Origin: Acidobacteriota bacterium
Lineage (GTDB): Bacteria > Acidobacteriota > Terriglobia > Terriglobales > Acidobacteriaceae
NCBI GenBank assembly: GCA_003225555.1
Contig: QIAM01000015.1
Span: 1-34,923 of the forward strand
Length of the DNA stretch: 34,923 nt
Direction: 5' to 3'
This document shows, in pieces, positions 7,019 through 15,888 of this stretch. Under the pieces are notes generated by a model. That model was not told where the DNA came from. It saw only the letters and a program-made list of their open reading frames with translations, and searched no databases. Every line of letters begins with the position of its first letter. Position 1 is the stretch's first letter. A program made the translations under genes and the position numbers.

Positions 7019-8956
7019 TCAATCCGCCCCGGCGCCGATTCCCGCAGACTTGGGCGGAATCGCGTGCTCGATTGCCTTTCCTATGGGCGCGGCGATGGTT
7101 TCCACTACGCGAAGGTCGTCTTTATTGAACGCGTCCTGACCGACACGGTAGAGTGCCAGCACTGCGGCCACGCCCGAGACTCCTTCTAACGGGACCGCGA
7201 GCGCCGAGCGCAGGGTGCTGTACTTGGTGGGATCGTTCAGATATCCAGGCTCGACCGAGGGATTGCCGTTGAGGATGGGCTTGTGGTTCTCGGCCACCCA
7301 GCCGGAGAGGCCTTCGCCGAGGGGAATCCTCAAGGACGAGAACAGCCGGAAATTTTCACCACTTACCAACTCGGGCACGAGCACGTTACTCTTCGGAAGA
7401 TAAACCACAAGTGAATCATGAGGCACCAGGTGCTTCACCCGCACGGCCAGCAAAGAGAGGATGTCTTCGAGCGCGAAGGAGACGCTCGACGCTTTACTGA
7501 GTTCGCAGAGCGCCTGAGCCTGCTGGCGAGCTGAAGCAATGAGCGCACCGGCATCCTTACCTCGCCCAGAAGTGTGTGCCGGTTGCGCAGACTCGGCAAA
7601 GCCGGCGGCGGGTGCCAGTCCCCGTTCCACTCTGATGTCGGTCGACAGCTTGGGCGGAGCCTGCAAGGGTTGCTCCCGGGCCAACTGCTCTAATTCGATG
7701 TACCTTCGCTGCAGAACTTCGACAATCTTCGGATCAAAACTCGTGCCCGCCTCTGACGCAACCTGCTTCATCGCCTCGCTCAAGGGCAGGGCTTTGCGAT
7801 ACTGGCGGTCGGAAGCCAGGGCGTCGAGACAATCGACGGCGGCGAGAATTCGCGCGCCGATTGGAATGGCGTCGCCCTTGAGCCCGAAGGGATAGCCGCT
7901 GCCATCCCATTTTTCGTGATGAGCACGGACCACAGGGACGACGGGATAGGGAAAGTCGACCTGTTCGAGAATCTCTGCGCCAACGATGGGATGAATCTTC
8001 ATCTTCTCGAATTCGTCGGGTGTGAGTTTTCCCGGCTTGGAGATGATGTGCTCGGGCACCGCCAGCTTCCCGATGTCGTGAAGAACAGAGGCGGCTCGCA
8101 GGGCCTCAGTCTCGTCTTCGGTCAGTCCCAACTCTCTGGCAAGTTCCATCGCATAGATGCGGACGCGTTGCAAATGCTCACCGGTGGTTTGATCCTTGGC
8201 TTCGATCGCGAGGGCGAGAGCTTCAATTGTCCGCAGATGGAGATTCGACACCTGCTCGGCATGCTTCTTCTCAGACTCGAGCTTGCCGAGGTAGAGACGA
8301 TACGAACGGTACATGAGATAAATCGGGGGCAAGACCAGGAGCGAGGATTGCCATCCGATGTGCTTATTCAGAAAGTGGACCAGGCCGGCGGTGGCGGCGC
8401 CTACCATGTAGTAAGGGAATGACCAGAGATAGGAATCGGTCCAGACTTTGGAGATGGCCTTGCCTTCGGTGAGTCCGATGATCGTCGACATCGCCGCGGT
8501 GTTGCAGGCAAAGTGCGTAATTGCCGCCGCCAGCAACGCCAGCGGCCCCGGAGCATGCAGCACGTAGATGGCAACGAACTGGTAGGCGCCGAATGCGGCC
8601 GCGCTTGAGACCGTGACCTGTGAAACATTGAACAGAAGCTGGATCAGCTTCACTTTGCGCGTGGGCTTCCAATAGAACTGCGCCAGCGTGCTCGCCAACC
8701 CAATCAGCAGGGTTTCCGGCAAACCCAGCTCCAGGATGCCGAGCAAGGTGAACAGGAAGTTCACCGACAGAGTTCCCTCGATGCTGGGCAGGCTTACCTT
8801 GAGCGACGAAGCGAGCAGAGCCGCGCCCAGGTAACAGATGAACTTGACTGGATCGCTGGATTGCCAGTGCGGGAACGCCAGCCCGAGGCATGCCATGGCC
8901 ACCAATGCCATCGTGGCGATGAACACACGTGCACCGAATTGGCTTTTTTCAGCCAT
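7019..8956 (-). CDS. Membrane HD-GYP phosphodiesterase with C-terminal GAF domain
   Basis: The chosen ATG at 8956 gives 645 residues; a TTG at 9004 would add 16 hydrophilic ones. Residues about 10-225 hold several hydrophobic helices forming an integral-membrane sensor. The HD-GYP domain follows: HDIGK at 293-297 and HHEKWDGSGYP at 346-356, then AIPIGARILAAVDCLDAL, all typical of metal-dependent c-di-GMP hydrolases. A Pro/Ala linker leads to a GAF domain at about 485-630 (DILSLLAVRVKHLVPHDSL ... LSGWVAENHKPILNG). The protein probably converts c-di-GMP to pGpG/GMP in response to a membrane or cytoplasmic ligand. The two PilZ-type genes in the window are possible readers of the same signal. The gene stands alone, divergent from the protease at 9348. 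Confidence 0.9.
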   Translation of the reverse strand: MAEKSQFGARVFIATMALVAMACLGLAFPHWQSSDPVKFICYLGAALLASSLKVSLPSIEGTLSVNFLFTLLGILELGLPETLLIGLASTLAQFYWKPTRKVKLIQLLFNVSQVTVSSAAAFGAYQFVAIYVLHAPGPLALLAAAITHFACNTAAMSTIIGLTEGKAISKVWTDSYLWSFPYYMVGAATAGLVHFLNKHIGWQSSLLVLPPIYLMYRSYRLYLGKLESEKKHAEQVSNLHLRTIEALALAIEAKDQTTGEHLQRVRIYAMELARELGLTEDETEALRAASVLHDIGKLAVPEHIISKPGKLTPDEFEKMKIHPIVGAEILEQVDFPYPVVPVVRAHHEKWDGSGYPFGLKGDAIPIGARILAAVDCLDALASDRQYRKALPLSEAMKQVASEAGTSFDPKIVEVLQRRYIELEQLAREQPLQAPPKLSTDIRVERGLAPAAGFAESAQPAHTSGRGKDAGALIASARQQAQALCELSKASSVSFALEDILSLLAVRVKHLVPHDSLVVYLPKSNVLVPELVSGENFRLFSSLRIPLGEGLSGWVAENHKPILNGNPSVEPGYLNDPTKYSTLRSALAVPLEGVSGVAAVLALYRVGQDAFNKDDLRVVETIAAPIGKAIEHAIPPKSAGIGAGAD

Positions 8957-9347
8957 TGAGAGTTTTGTAAATTCTTGCCGAAGTGGAGGACAATTTCTGC
9001 CCAAAAGAACGGTCGTGCATTACTATCGTGTTCTTCAAACTCCTCAACAACTTGCAAGTGTCATGAAGTCATCCTCAGGCAGGCAAATTGGGATCGCAAG
9101 AGGCCCGTCCAGCGCAACGAAGAACGTAACGGAAGTAACCTGCCTATTCCCCGCCCGCCCGCGCCATCTTGTCGCACTGCCCACTTGCTGCGACAACCTG
9201 TCCCATGACCCCTTAGGGGGCTTCCCTGTAGCTGATTGAATCCAAAGGGTAACTCGCTAACACTTTGGACTCCGGGATGCACTGCCTGAGTGTGGACGCG
9301 AGGGCTGCTTTGCCTGCACTTTCTTCGGGCGTCTGATCGAGGGGGAC
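8957..9347. other. Divergent intergenic region with an inverted repeat
   Basis: About 390 bp between the HD-GYP gene (leftward) and the protease gene (rightward), with no gene seen. It contains the inverted repeat TCCAAAG (9241-9247) / CTTTGGA (9263-9269) separated by 15 bases, and a small CCCC-TTA-GGGG hairpin near 9210. Either could be an operator or leader structure. The protease ATG is preceded by GAGGGGGA. Confidence 0.4.
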
Positions 9348-11099
9348 ATGAAAAAGCTACTGATCGTATTGCTGGTCGCCACGGTAACGCTAGCGCGCGC
9401 TGACGACTCAAAGATATCGCCGGAACTGCGCGGCTATAAGTCGACCCAGCAGGTACAAGTCATCGTGCAGTACGCGCCGGGAACGCAGGTGAACTGTAGC
9501 GGATTGTTCGGTTTTGTCGGCTGCCTGGTGAACGATGTCTTGAAGCTGGGTGGAGCGATTCTCGGACAATTGCCGCTGATCAACGGCGTCGTCGCGCTGC
9601 TTGATGGCAATGGCATTGTGAACCTGTCGAACCAGCCAAACGTCGTATACATCAGCCAGGATCGGCCGATGCTTCCGTCGCTCAACAGCGCCGCGCCTGC
9701 GGTGAATGCAGATTTCGCGTGGCAGTCGAACTTTACCGGGGCCGGCATCGGAGTGGCCCTGATCGATAGCGGCGTGAGCAACCATTCAGATCTGAATCTG
9801 GGCATTCTTCCGTTCTCGCGAGTCGCGTATCAACAGTCCTTCGTGCCGGGAAACTCGAACTCCGGCGATCAATACGGTCACGGCACACACATCGCGGGCC
9901 TAATCGCGGGAGACGGTCTCAGTTCCAGCGGTGTTGTGTTCAGCAAAACGTTCAAGGGGATTGCGCCAGGAGCCAAAATCGTCAACCTGCGGGTGCTCGA
10001 TGCCAACGGAGCTGGAACCGATAGCCAGGTAATCGCAGCCATTAACCAAGCCATTTCTCTGAAATCGAAGTACAACATTCGTGTCATCAATCTCTCGCTG
10101 GGCCGCGCCGTCTACGAAACTTATAAGCTGGATCCGCTGTGCCTGGCAGTTGAGAAAGCATGGAAGAGTGGGATTGTCGTAGTCGTGGCAGCGGGAAATA
10201 ACGGACGTTACCAGCCCACCAGCGGCTACGCCACTGTGACTTCGCCGGGAAACGATCCTTACGTGATCACCGTGGGTGCGATGAAGACCATGGGAACGCC
10301 CACGCGTGTGGACGACCTAGTCGCCAGCTACAGCTCGAAGGGGCCGACCGCGATCGACGCGATTGCCAAGCCTGACCTCGTAGCTCCGGGGAACCTGCTC
10401 GTGTCGCTCGAAGCTCCGGGCTCAACGCTCTATAACCAGTATGCGGGGAATCGCGTACCGTATAGGTACTACGTCAACGGAGGCAGCAGCGCATCGTCCA
10501 CCAGCTATTTCACGTTGAGCGGAACCAGCATGGCAACCGGCGTGGTCAGCGGTGCCGTCGCTGACTTGTTGCAGAAGAGTCCGTATCTCACGCCTGATCA
10601 GGTGAAGGCGCGGCTGATGAAAACTGCATGGAAATCAATGCAGGCCTTCAGCAGTGTGACCGATCCAACCACAGGAATCACCTACACCGATCAGTCGGAC
10701 GTATTCACTGTCGGTGCAGGCTACCTTGATCTCGAGGCCGCCTTAATCAGTACCGATGTGGCCAAAGGCAGCGCGATGTCTCCGGTCGCAACCTATGATC
10801 CGAAATCGGGGAACGTGTACCTGTCAGACGATCCTTCCGCGGTCTGGAATACATCGGCGACCTGGGCGAACTCTGCGGTATGGGGATCGTCGCAATTCGT
10901 GGGAGCGCCGGTGCAGACTACGTCCGGCACCAATGCGCTCTGGGGCAGCAATGCGTTGTGGGGATCGAATGCTCTTTGGGGCAGCAACGCGCTGTGGGGA
11001 AGCAATGCCTTGTGGGGATCCAATGCGCTCTGGGGCAGCAACGCTCTTTGGGGAAGCAACGCTTTGTGGGGAAGCAACGTAGCGGCTGGGGAACAATAA
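9348..11099 (+). CDS. Secreted subtilisin-like S8 serine protease with C-terminal NALWGS repeats
   Basis: 583 residues. A Sec leader (MKKLLIVLLVATVTLARA, about residues 1-18) is followed by an inhibitor-type propeptide (about 30-105) and a peptidase S8 domain. The catalytic triad is visible: D140 in VALIDSGVSNHSDL, H178 in GHGTHIAGLIAG, S394 in LSGTSMATGVVSGA, with the oxyanion Asn at 284 (AAGNN). After the catalytic domain (about 475) comes a degenerate Trp-rich stretch (VWNTSATWANSAVWGSS) and then eight exact NALWGS hexapeptides (about 529-576) before the tail NVAAGEQ. Trp/Gly/Ser-repeat tails on S8 proteases recur in Acidobacteriota, but I know of no established function; surface attachment or a stacked beta structure is inference. 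The gene is monocistronic, with dispersed-repeat DNA downstream. Confidence 0.93.
   Translation: MKKLLIVLLVATVTLARADDSKISPELRGYKSTQQVQVIVQYAPGTQVNCSGLFGFVGCLVNDVLKLGGAILGQLPLINGVVALLDGNGIVNLSNQPNVVYISQDRPMLPSLNSAAPAVNADFAWQSNFTGAGIGVALIDSGVSNHSDLNLGILPFSRVAYQQSFVPGNSNSGDQYGHGTHIAGLIAGDGLSSSGVVFSKTFKGIAPGAKIVNLRVLDANGAGTDSQVIAAINQAISLKSKYNIRVINLSLGRAVYETYKLDPLCLAVEKAWKSGIVVVVAAGNNGRYQPTSGYATVTSPGNDPYVITVGAMKTMGTPTRVDDLVASYSSKGPTAIDAIAKPDLVAPGNLLVSLEAPGSTLYNQYAGNRVPYRYYVNGGSSASSTSYFTLSGTSMATGVVSGAVADLLQKSPYLTPDQVKARLMKTAWKSMQAFSSVTDPTTGITYTDQSDVFTVGAGYLDLEAALISTDVAKGSAMSPVATYDPKSGNVYLSDDPSAVWNTSATWANSAVWGSSQFVGAPVQTTSGTNALWGSNALWGSNALWGSNALWGSNALWGSNALWGSNALWGSNALWGSNVAAGEQ
10932..11075 (+). 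repeat. Eight 18-bp coding repeats (NALWGS)
   Basis: Eight consecutive 18-bp units each encode Asn-Ala-Leu-Trp-Gly-Ser. Asn, Ala, Leu, Gly and Ser codons vary between units (for example CTC/TTG/CTT/CTG for Leu and GGC/GGA, AGC/TCG/TCC), but the hexapeptide never changes. Confidence 0.98.
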
Positions 11100-11154
11100 T
11101 CAGCAGGGGCTGGGTCCCTGGACCGCTAGGGGCGTGAAATACAGCCTACAGCGC

Positions 11155-11369
11155 TGTCATGCTGAGCGCAGCAGGAAGGAGCGCGAAGCGATCCTTCCTG
11201 CGGAGTCGAAGCATCCCTGCCTGAGCAGTTGGCCGGGAGAGCCACCACAAACGCAAACCGGGACGCGGCAAAAAAATCCCAGAACCTGGATTCACAAAAG
11301 CCTATAGGGATGCTTCGACTACGAACGACGTTCGCTATTCGCGAACCTCATTCTCCGCTCAGCATGACA
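11155..11369. repeat. MITE-like palindromic element, 215 bp
   Basis: Perfect 13-bp terminal inverted repeats TGTCATGCTGAGC (11155-11167) and GCTCAGCATGACA (11357-11369) enclose a second perfect 15-bp pair, AGTCGAAGCATCCCT (about 11204-11218) and AGGGATGCTTCGACT (about 11305-11319). A small hairpin CAGGAAGGA / TCCTTCCTG lies inside the left arm. There is no coding capacity. The ends resemble those of the shorter palindrome at 14473-14562. Confidence 0.8.
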
Positions 11370-11818
11370 CAATTGGAATGAAGGCACATGTGCGTATATT
11401 TATGTACGTACATCGCCTCACTGATCTCAATTGCTCCTGGAAATTACTGATTCCATGACTCGGTGAACAACCGGGATTGAGCCGCTTGGACTTAGACGAT
11501 TGCTTTTTCGGGATTGCCTGCAGGAAACAGCCGCACAGCGATTGCGGACCCTCCCTGGAATGCCCGTTCCTGCTCGCAGTAAGCCCGCACGCAGCAGTCC
11601 GCTGGTCCGGACCTTTGGGAAGGCCGCGCAAGGGCGAGAATGCGCCTGCAGGCCAGCCAAGGGCCTTGCTGGCGATCTATAGCTTATTGATATTGCACGG
11701 AACAAGCAGCAAATCGCTAAGTCGCTGATTTACTTGGAACATCAACTTTGGTCTCGCCAAGTCGTTGATTTCAAGTGAACGTGACGTCAATGACTCTCTC
11801 GCGAGTTGCGACTAAGTC
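11370..11818. other. Intergenic region with a short 40-bp-period direct repeat
   Basis: No gene is seen. Close to the DUF2207 stop lies an imperfect direct repeat, aagtcgctgatttacttgga (11719-11738) and aagtcgttgatttcaagtga (11759-11778), with a 40-bp period. Its role is unknown. Confidence 0.45.
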
Positions 11819-13606
11819 CTAGAACGCGCTGCCTCCGCCGCCGCCGAAGCCTCCGCCGGAAAAGCCGCCGCCTCCACCGAAGCCGCCACTGCCGAATCCT
11901 GAGCCGCTCGAACTCGCCCGCGGGGCCGAAATGAACGTCTGGTGCATATCGGTCGCCATGCTGTGCATGGAACTCGAGAAGAAGATCGGATTGAAACCCA
12001 TGCCAGGTGCGTATCCGCCGGGAGCTACGTACCAACTGGGGGGATCCTTGACGATGCCGGCAAACGCCTGCGCCCAGTGGTGCTCCACTCCCAACGCCAT
12101 CGCGTAAGGCAGAAATTTCTCGAAAGTGCTGGGCGGCATCACCTTCAACCGGTCGGCATCCACGCGGTTCATGAACTCCTGAAAACCAAGCACGGAAACC
12201 AGCGTACGCGCTCCCTTAACGGTCTTCGCGGTCATGACCCGGGCAAACAGAAACCAGATTACCGCAGAAATCAGAACGCAACCGATCAACAGTGGAATTG
12301 AGCTGAAGAAATTGGCCCAACCCATGTATTGAAAAATTGCGAACGGGATCAGAATCGCGACCGCGGCCACCACACTCAATGCGTTGGCCGACGCCGGATC
12401 GAGCATATAGATGCCTTTGCGCTTCAGCGCCGACATAATGTCTTCGCGGATTACTGGAACCGCGGTGTAGAAGCGGTTCTTAAGGCTGGAAAGGCGGGTT
12501 TCCCTACCACTGGCGAAGACATTTTCCAGCATCACCCGCTCGTGTGGGGCGAGTTCCTTGTCCCATCGATCTTTCGGCCGGAGCAGATGAAAAATGTAGT
12601 CTTTGTGCGTGAAGACCAGGCCCTTTTCCGCGACTTCTTCGATCTTGATGTATCCGCGAACCGCGAGATCGACCATCGTGGAAGTGATGTCGCGGGGATG
12701 AATACCGTCATCGATCAATGTTCCGGCCTCGGCGGGAGAAATGTCTGGTGGGGGCTCGTACATCGGCGCAACCGACATTCCGGCATTCGGGTCGCGGCCC
12801 TTGTACCACCACAAAGGAAACATGACTGCGAAGGTCACAAGGGGCAGAAAGACAACCGGGTTGCCGCCTAGAAACCACAACAGCTTGGTCAGCGCTCCGG
12901 GCTCGCTCAGAATTCCTTTGGGAATGTAGACGTCGATGGTCATCCCGCCGCGCATGGGCAGAGGGTTGTTGGTCTCAAACTGAGCGTCGGATCCGTTTAC
13001 CACCGCGGTGGCGTCGCGTTGGGTCGAGCCGTAAACTCCGGTGAACGCTTGCGCACGCAGCGATCCAGAGGCTGAGGCTGGAAAGTGGACGGTCGCGGTG
13101 ACATGATCGATCGGCACCGGCCAGTCGTTTCCGGTGACATTCCAGTAGAACTCGTCGTAGTCTTTGAAAAATCGCGTGCCGTTGCGGACGCGGTACGCGA
13201 TCTCGACGGTGCGCGTCGTGTCGAGAGCGTCGGGGATATAGATCTTCAGGTCGCGAAATCCGCCGGAGGTCGAGGATTCGTACTTGAGCTTGTTGCCACT
13301 CCCATCGGTGACACTCCTGATGTTGAGGAATAGTTCGTAATTCGTTCCGTCGGGGCCGGGATACTCGATGGGAATGGTGCGGTGAATGCCATGCCACTCG
13401 CCTACAAAGACCAGAGTGATGCGCTCGTTAACCAGGGCGCTGCCGTCTTTTTCGACGGTGATGGTGTCCTCGAAATCGGCGATGCGCCAGGATTTGGCGG
13501 CCGCCGGCGAAGATACGGTGGCGAGGCAAGCCAGGCACAGAAGCAGTCCTCGGATAGGCAGGGAAAAAATTGCAAAGCGCCACGGACTTTGGGTGCGGCG
13601 CTTCAT
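11819..13606 (-). CDS. DUF2207 membrane protein with Gly-rich tail
   Basis: 595 residues with a Sec signal (about 1-37, ending SSPAAAKS). The extracytoplasmic DUF2207 domain follows: WRIADFEDTITVEKDGSALVNERITLVF ... HGIHRTIPIEY ... FYWNVTGNDWPVPIDHVTATVHFP. There is a membrane helix at about 258-280, a cytoplasmic segment, and a hydrophobic hairpin at about 425-470. The tail from about 568 is almost only Gly, Ser and Phe (FGSGGFGGGGGFSGGGFGGGGGSAF), as usual in this family. The function is unknown. The gene lies downstream of lemA on the same strand, a pairing common in many bacteria, so the two probably act together at the envelope. A 78-bp dispersed repeat separates them. Confidence 0.9.
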   Translation of the reverse strand: MKRRTQSPWRFAIFSLPIRGLLLCLACLATVSSPAAAKSWRIADFEDTITVEKDGSALVNERITLVFVGEWHGIHRTIPIEYPGPDGTNYELFLNIRSVTDGSGNKLKYESSTSGGFRDLKIYIPDALDTTRTVEIAYRVRNGTRFFKDYDEFYWNVTGNDWPVPIDHVTATVHFPASASGSLRAQAFTGVYGSTQRDATAVVNGSDAQFETNNPLPMRGGMTIDVYIPKGILSEPGALTKLLWFLGGNPVVFLPLVTFAVMFPLWWYKGRDPNAGMSVAPMYEPPPDISPAEAGTLIDDGIHPRDITSTMVDLAVRGYIKIEEVAEKGLVFTHKDYIFHLLRPKDRWDKELAPHERVMLENVFASGRETRLSSLKNRFYTAVPVIREDIMSALKRKGIYMLDPASANALSVVAAVAILIPFAIFQYMGWANFFSSIPLLIGCVLISAVIWFLFARVMTAKTVKGARTLVSVLGFQEFMNRVDADRLKVMPPSTFEKFLPYAMALGVEHHWAQAFAGIVKDPPSWYVAPGGYAPGMGFNPIFFSSSMHSMATDMHQTFISAPRASSSGSGFGSGGFGGGGGFSGGGFGGGGGSAF

Positions 13607-13676
13607 GGGCGCGATGAGAGCTGCAGGCGATCCGGCTTTACGGATTGATGAAAAACGGACTTTGTGGATCGGAGGT

Positions 13677-13754
13677 TACCTCAGTGGCTAAAGCCACGGT
13701 TAGTTTTTAAGGCGGTTACGGCGCGGCTGGAAGCCGCGCCCTTTCAAAGCAAAA
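13677..13754. repeat. Dispersed 'ctaaagccac' repeat, copy A
   Basis: It begins TACCTCAGTGGCTAAAGCCA and contains a perfect 9-bp hairpin GGCGCGGCT-GGA-AGCCGCGCC followed by CTTTCAAAGCAAA. It matches 20100-20175 with few differences. It lies between lemA and the DUF2207 gene and could act as a partial terminator in that pair. Confidence 0.9.
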
Positions 13755-13763
13755 TATCCAACC

Positions 13764-14312
13764 TCAGAATTTCACCGCGACTGGTTCGCGCTCGGCTTCG
13801 GTCGTCTCAAAGAACTGGCGCTGGGTGAAGCCGAACATTCCCGCGAGAATGTTGGTGGGGAACGACTGAATCTTGGTATTCAGGTCGCGCACCACGGCGT
13901 TGTAATAGCGGCGCGAGTTCTGGATCGTGTCTTCGGTTTGGCTCAGCGATCCCTGCAGCTGGGTGAACTCTTCCGAGGCCTTCAGTTCGGGATAATTTTC
14001 GGCCACGGCGAAGAGGCTCTTTAAGGCGCCCGTCAGTTGGTTCTCAGCCGCGGCTTTGTCGGCAGGGCTTGAGGCCTGCATGGCCTGAGACCGGAACTTG
14101 GCGATATTTTCGAATGTTCCTTTCTCGTGCGCGGCGTAGCCCTTTACCGTTTCCACGAGGTTGGGGATCAGGTCATGCCGGCGTTTGAGCTGGACATCGA
14201 TATCGGACCAGGCAGAATCGGCACGCACCCGCAGCTGGACCAGCGCGTTGTACATGCCGATCAGCACCACGGCAATCACGACGAGGATAACCAGGAAGAT
14301 AATTGCGCTCAT
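13764..14312 (-). CDS. lemA: LemA family protein
   Basis: 182 residues. There are two ATGs at 14318 and 14312. The ribosome site AAGGAG sits six bases before the second and touches the first, so 14312 is the likely start. An N-terminal membrane anchor (SAIIFLVILVVIAVVLIGMYNAL) precedes the LemA helical domain with its signature ALVQLRVRADSAWSDIDVQLKRRHDLIPNLVETVKGYAAHE, and later YYNAVVRDLNTKIQSFPTN. LemA proteins are anchored with the helical domain outside the cytoplasm; their exact role is not settled. The DUF2207 gene follows on the same strand and is a frequent partner. Confidence 0.95.
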   Translation of the reverse strand: MSAIIFLVILVVIAVVLIGMYNALVQLRVRADSAWSDIDVQLKRRHDLIPNLVETVKGYAAHEKGTFENIAKFRSQAMQASSPADKAAAENQLTGALKSLFAVAENYPELKASEEFTQLQGSLSQTEDTIQNSRRYYNAVVRDLNTKIQSFPTNILAGMFGFTQRQFFETTEAEREPVAVKF

Positions 14313-14472
14313 GAGCATCTCCTTGGTGCCCGGGAATGGGATATGGGAAGCACTCTCTGGAAATCAATGGGACGGTAGCACAGTGAGGGCGCTGGCGCAA
14401 ACCGCGGCTATCGACGGAGCTTTGCATTCTGCAATAGACGGTTTGCAGAAAGATTCGCTAAATAAACATGGC

Positions 14473-14562
14473 TGTCATCTTGAGCGAAGCGAAAGACCTA
14501 TGGACTTGCGCGGTCCACTACAACGGCCGTTACATAGGTCCTTCGCGTTGCTCAGGATGACA
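14473..14562. repeat. Palindromic dispersed repeat, 90 bp
   Basis: The left arm TGTCATCTTGAGCGAAGCGA and the right-arm complement TGTCATCCTGAGCAACGCGA agree at most positions over 30 bp, including the inner GACCTATG / CATAGGTC. The terminal TGTCAT-CTGAGC core is shared with the element at 11155-11369. It lies ten bases past the 3' end of the VWFA gene, where a transcript hairpin could protect or end the message. Confidence 0.8.
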
Positions 14563-14571
14563 AGGGCTCGG

Positions 14572-15564
14572 TTACTGTTGGGGGGCGAAGTAGCCTTTGC
14601 GGGCGCGAACTTGCAGGTCTTTCTTCAGAGAGGAGATTTCGATGGAGCGGTAGCGGCCGTCGGCGTCGAAGTCGGCGGGCTTGTAGGACACTACGTACTG
14701 GCTGCGCAACTCGTCTTCGATGGCGGCGAATGAGTGGGTGATGTCCTTCATCTTGAAGGGGAAAAAGGCGCGTCCGCCGGTGGCTTCGGCAATCTGCTCG
14801 AGCACGCGGTCGCCGCGCAGTACCAGGCCGCTGTCGTCGGTGGAAATGGCGTAGACAATCACCTCGGCGCGCTGCGCCATCTCAATGGCTTGCGCGCGCG
14901 AAAACTCACTCTGGTTGTCCTCGCCATCACTCACGATGATGATCGCTTTGCGAACCGGGTGGTCGGGACGGTCTTTCAGGAACTTTTCTTTGCAGGCGCG
15001 ATAAATGGCATCGTAAAGGGCGGTGCCGCCTCCGCTGTGCAGTTTGTGCACGGCCCAGTACAGCCGCGAGTAGTTATCGGTAAAATCCTGGGTCATTTGA
15101 CTATGGCTGTTGAATCCAACCACAAAGGCGCGGTCAAAATGGGCTCGGATCGTCTTTTGCAGGAAACTGGTGGCCGCGTCCTGCTCGAATGCAAACCGGC
15201 TGTTCACGGAACCGCTCGCGTCAATCAGCAGGCCCAGTTCGAGCGGCAGATCAACCTCGCGGCGGAAATTGATAATCGCGCTGGGTGGCTTGTGATCGTC
15301 CAGGATGCTGAAATCGTTCTGGCTCAAATCGCGGACGAACTTGCCGTGCTTGTCGGTTGCGATAAAGAGAACGTTGACCTCATCCACGCGCTTGTGGATG
15401 GTGATGAGAGCGCCCTGCGGGTCATCATCGGAGGTTGTAGCGGCGTAGGAACTGGCGCTGGGTGCGCCCGAGACATAGGCAGATTGGGCGGGCGACTGGG
15501 CAGCAAAAGCCCCGATTGCCACCGCGACTGCGACACACCGACAAATGAGCTTCGTGTACTTCAT
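14572..15564 (-). CDS. VWFA-related acidobacterial secreted protein
   Basis: 330 residues from the ATG at 15564; a TTG at 15594 would add ten residues before a good signal peptide (MKYTKLICRCVAVAVAIGAFAAQSPAQ), so the ATG is preferred. After a low-complexity stretch, the domain typical of this acidobacterial group begins: VDEVNVLFIATDKHGKFVRDLSQNDFSILDD. The von Willebrand A fold follows, with a MIDAS motif DASGS at 115-119 in LLIDASGSV and IIIVSDGEDNQS later. The C-terminus SQYVVSYKPADFDADGRYRSIEIS is also characteristic. It is probably a periplasmic or secreted metal-dependent binding protein; the ligand is unknown. The TGTCAT palindrome lies just downstream. Confidence 0.9.
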   Translation of the reverse strand: MKYTKLICRCVAVAVAIGAFAAQSPAQSAYVSGAPSASSYAATTSDDDPQGALITIHKRVDEVNVLFIATDKHGKFVRDLSQNDFSILDDHKPPSAIINFRREVDLPLELGLLIDASGSVNSRFAFEQDAATSFLQKTIRAHFDRAFVVGFNSHSQMTQDFTDNYSRLYWAVHKLHSGGGTALYDAIYRACKEKFLKDRPDHPVRKAIIIVSDGEDNQSEFSRAQAIEMAQRAEVIVYAISTDDSGLVLRGDRVLEQIAEATGGRAFFPFKMKDITHSFAAIEDELRSQYVVSYKPADFDADGRYRSIEISSLKKDLQVRARKGYFAPQQ

Positions 15565-15888
15565 GCCCGGTAAAACCCAATTTTTCACTCTCAACCACAG
15601 CTAAACGACACTTTCAACTGATTAGATGCACGCCAGATGCCGAAAAGGAGCCGTCGGGAGCGAGTCGTATCTGATTGACTCTAGGAGTCCGGCCGCCGAG
15701 TGCCAAGTTACAAAAGGAGCACTCCGTTTGGTCATGTCCGAAAAGCAGTACAGATTCTGCCACTTAACCTATCTTAATTTCTCTGCAGTGTGTACCGGAG
15801 GGTTTTCCTACTGGATTCCCAAGGCATTCTTAGGGTTAAGATATTGCAGATGGTGTGTCGAGTTTCTGCACAACACTCTGGAGGATTC
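15565..15888. other. Divergent intergenic region
   Basis: About 320 bp between the VWFA and SYLF genes, presumably with promoters for both. I see no gene, clear hairpin or repeat in it. Confidence 0.45.

Noticed and set aside
10932..11075. CRISPR-like periodic repeats
   Set aside because: The 18-bp units are contiguous, in frame and have no spacers; they code for NALWGS.
14734..15573. Plus-strand reading frame of 279 codons
   Set aside because: Antisense to the VWFA gene; high GC content yields open shadow frames.
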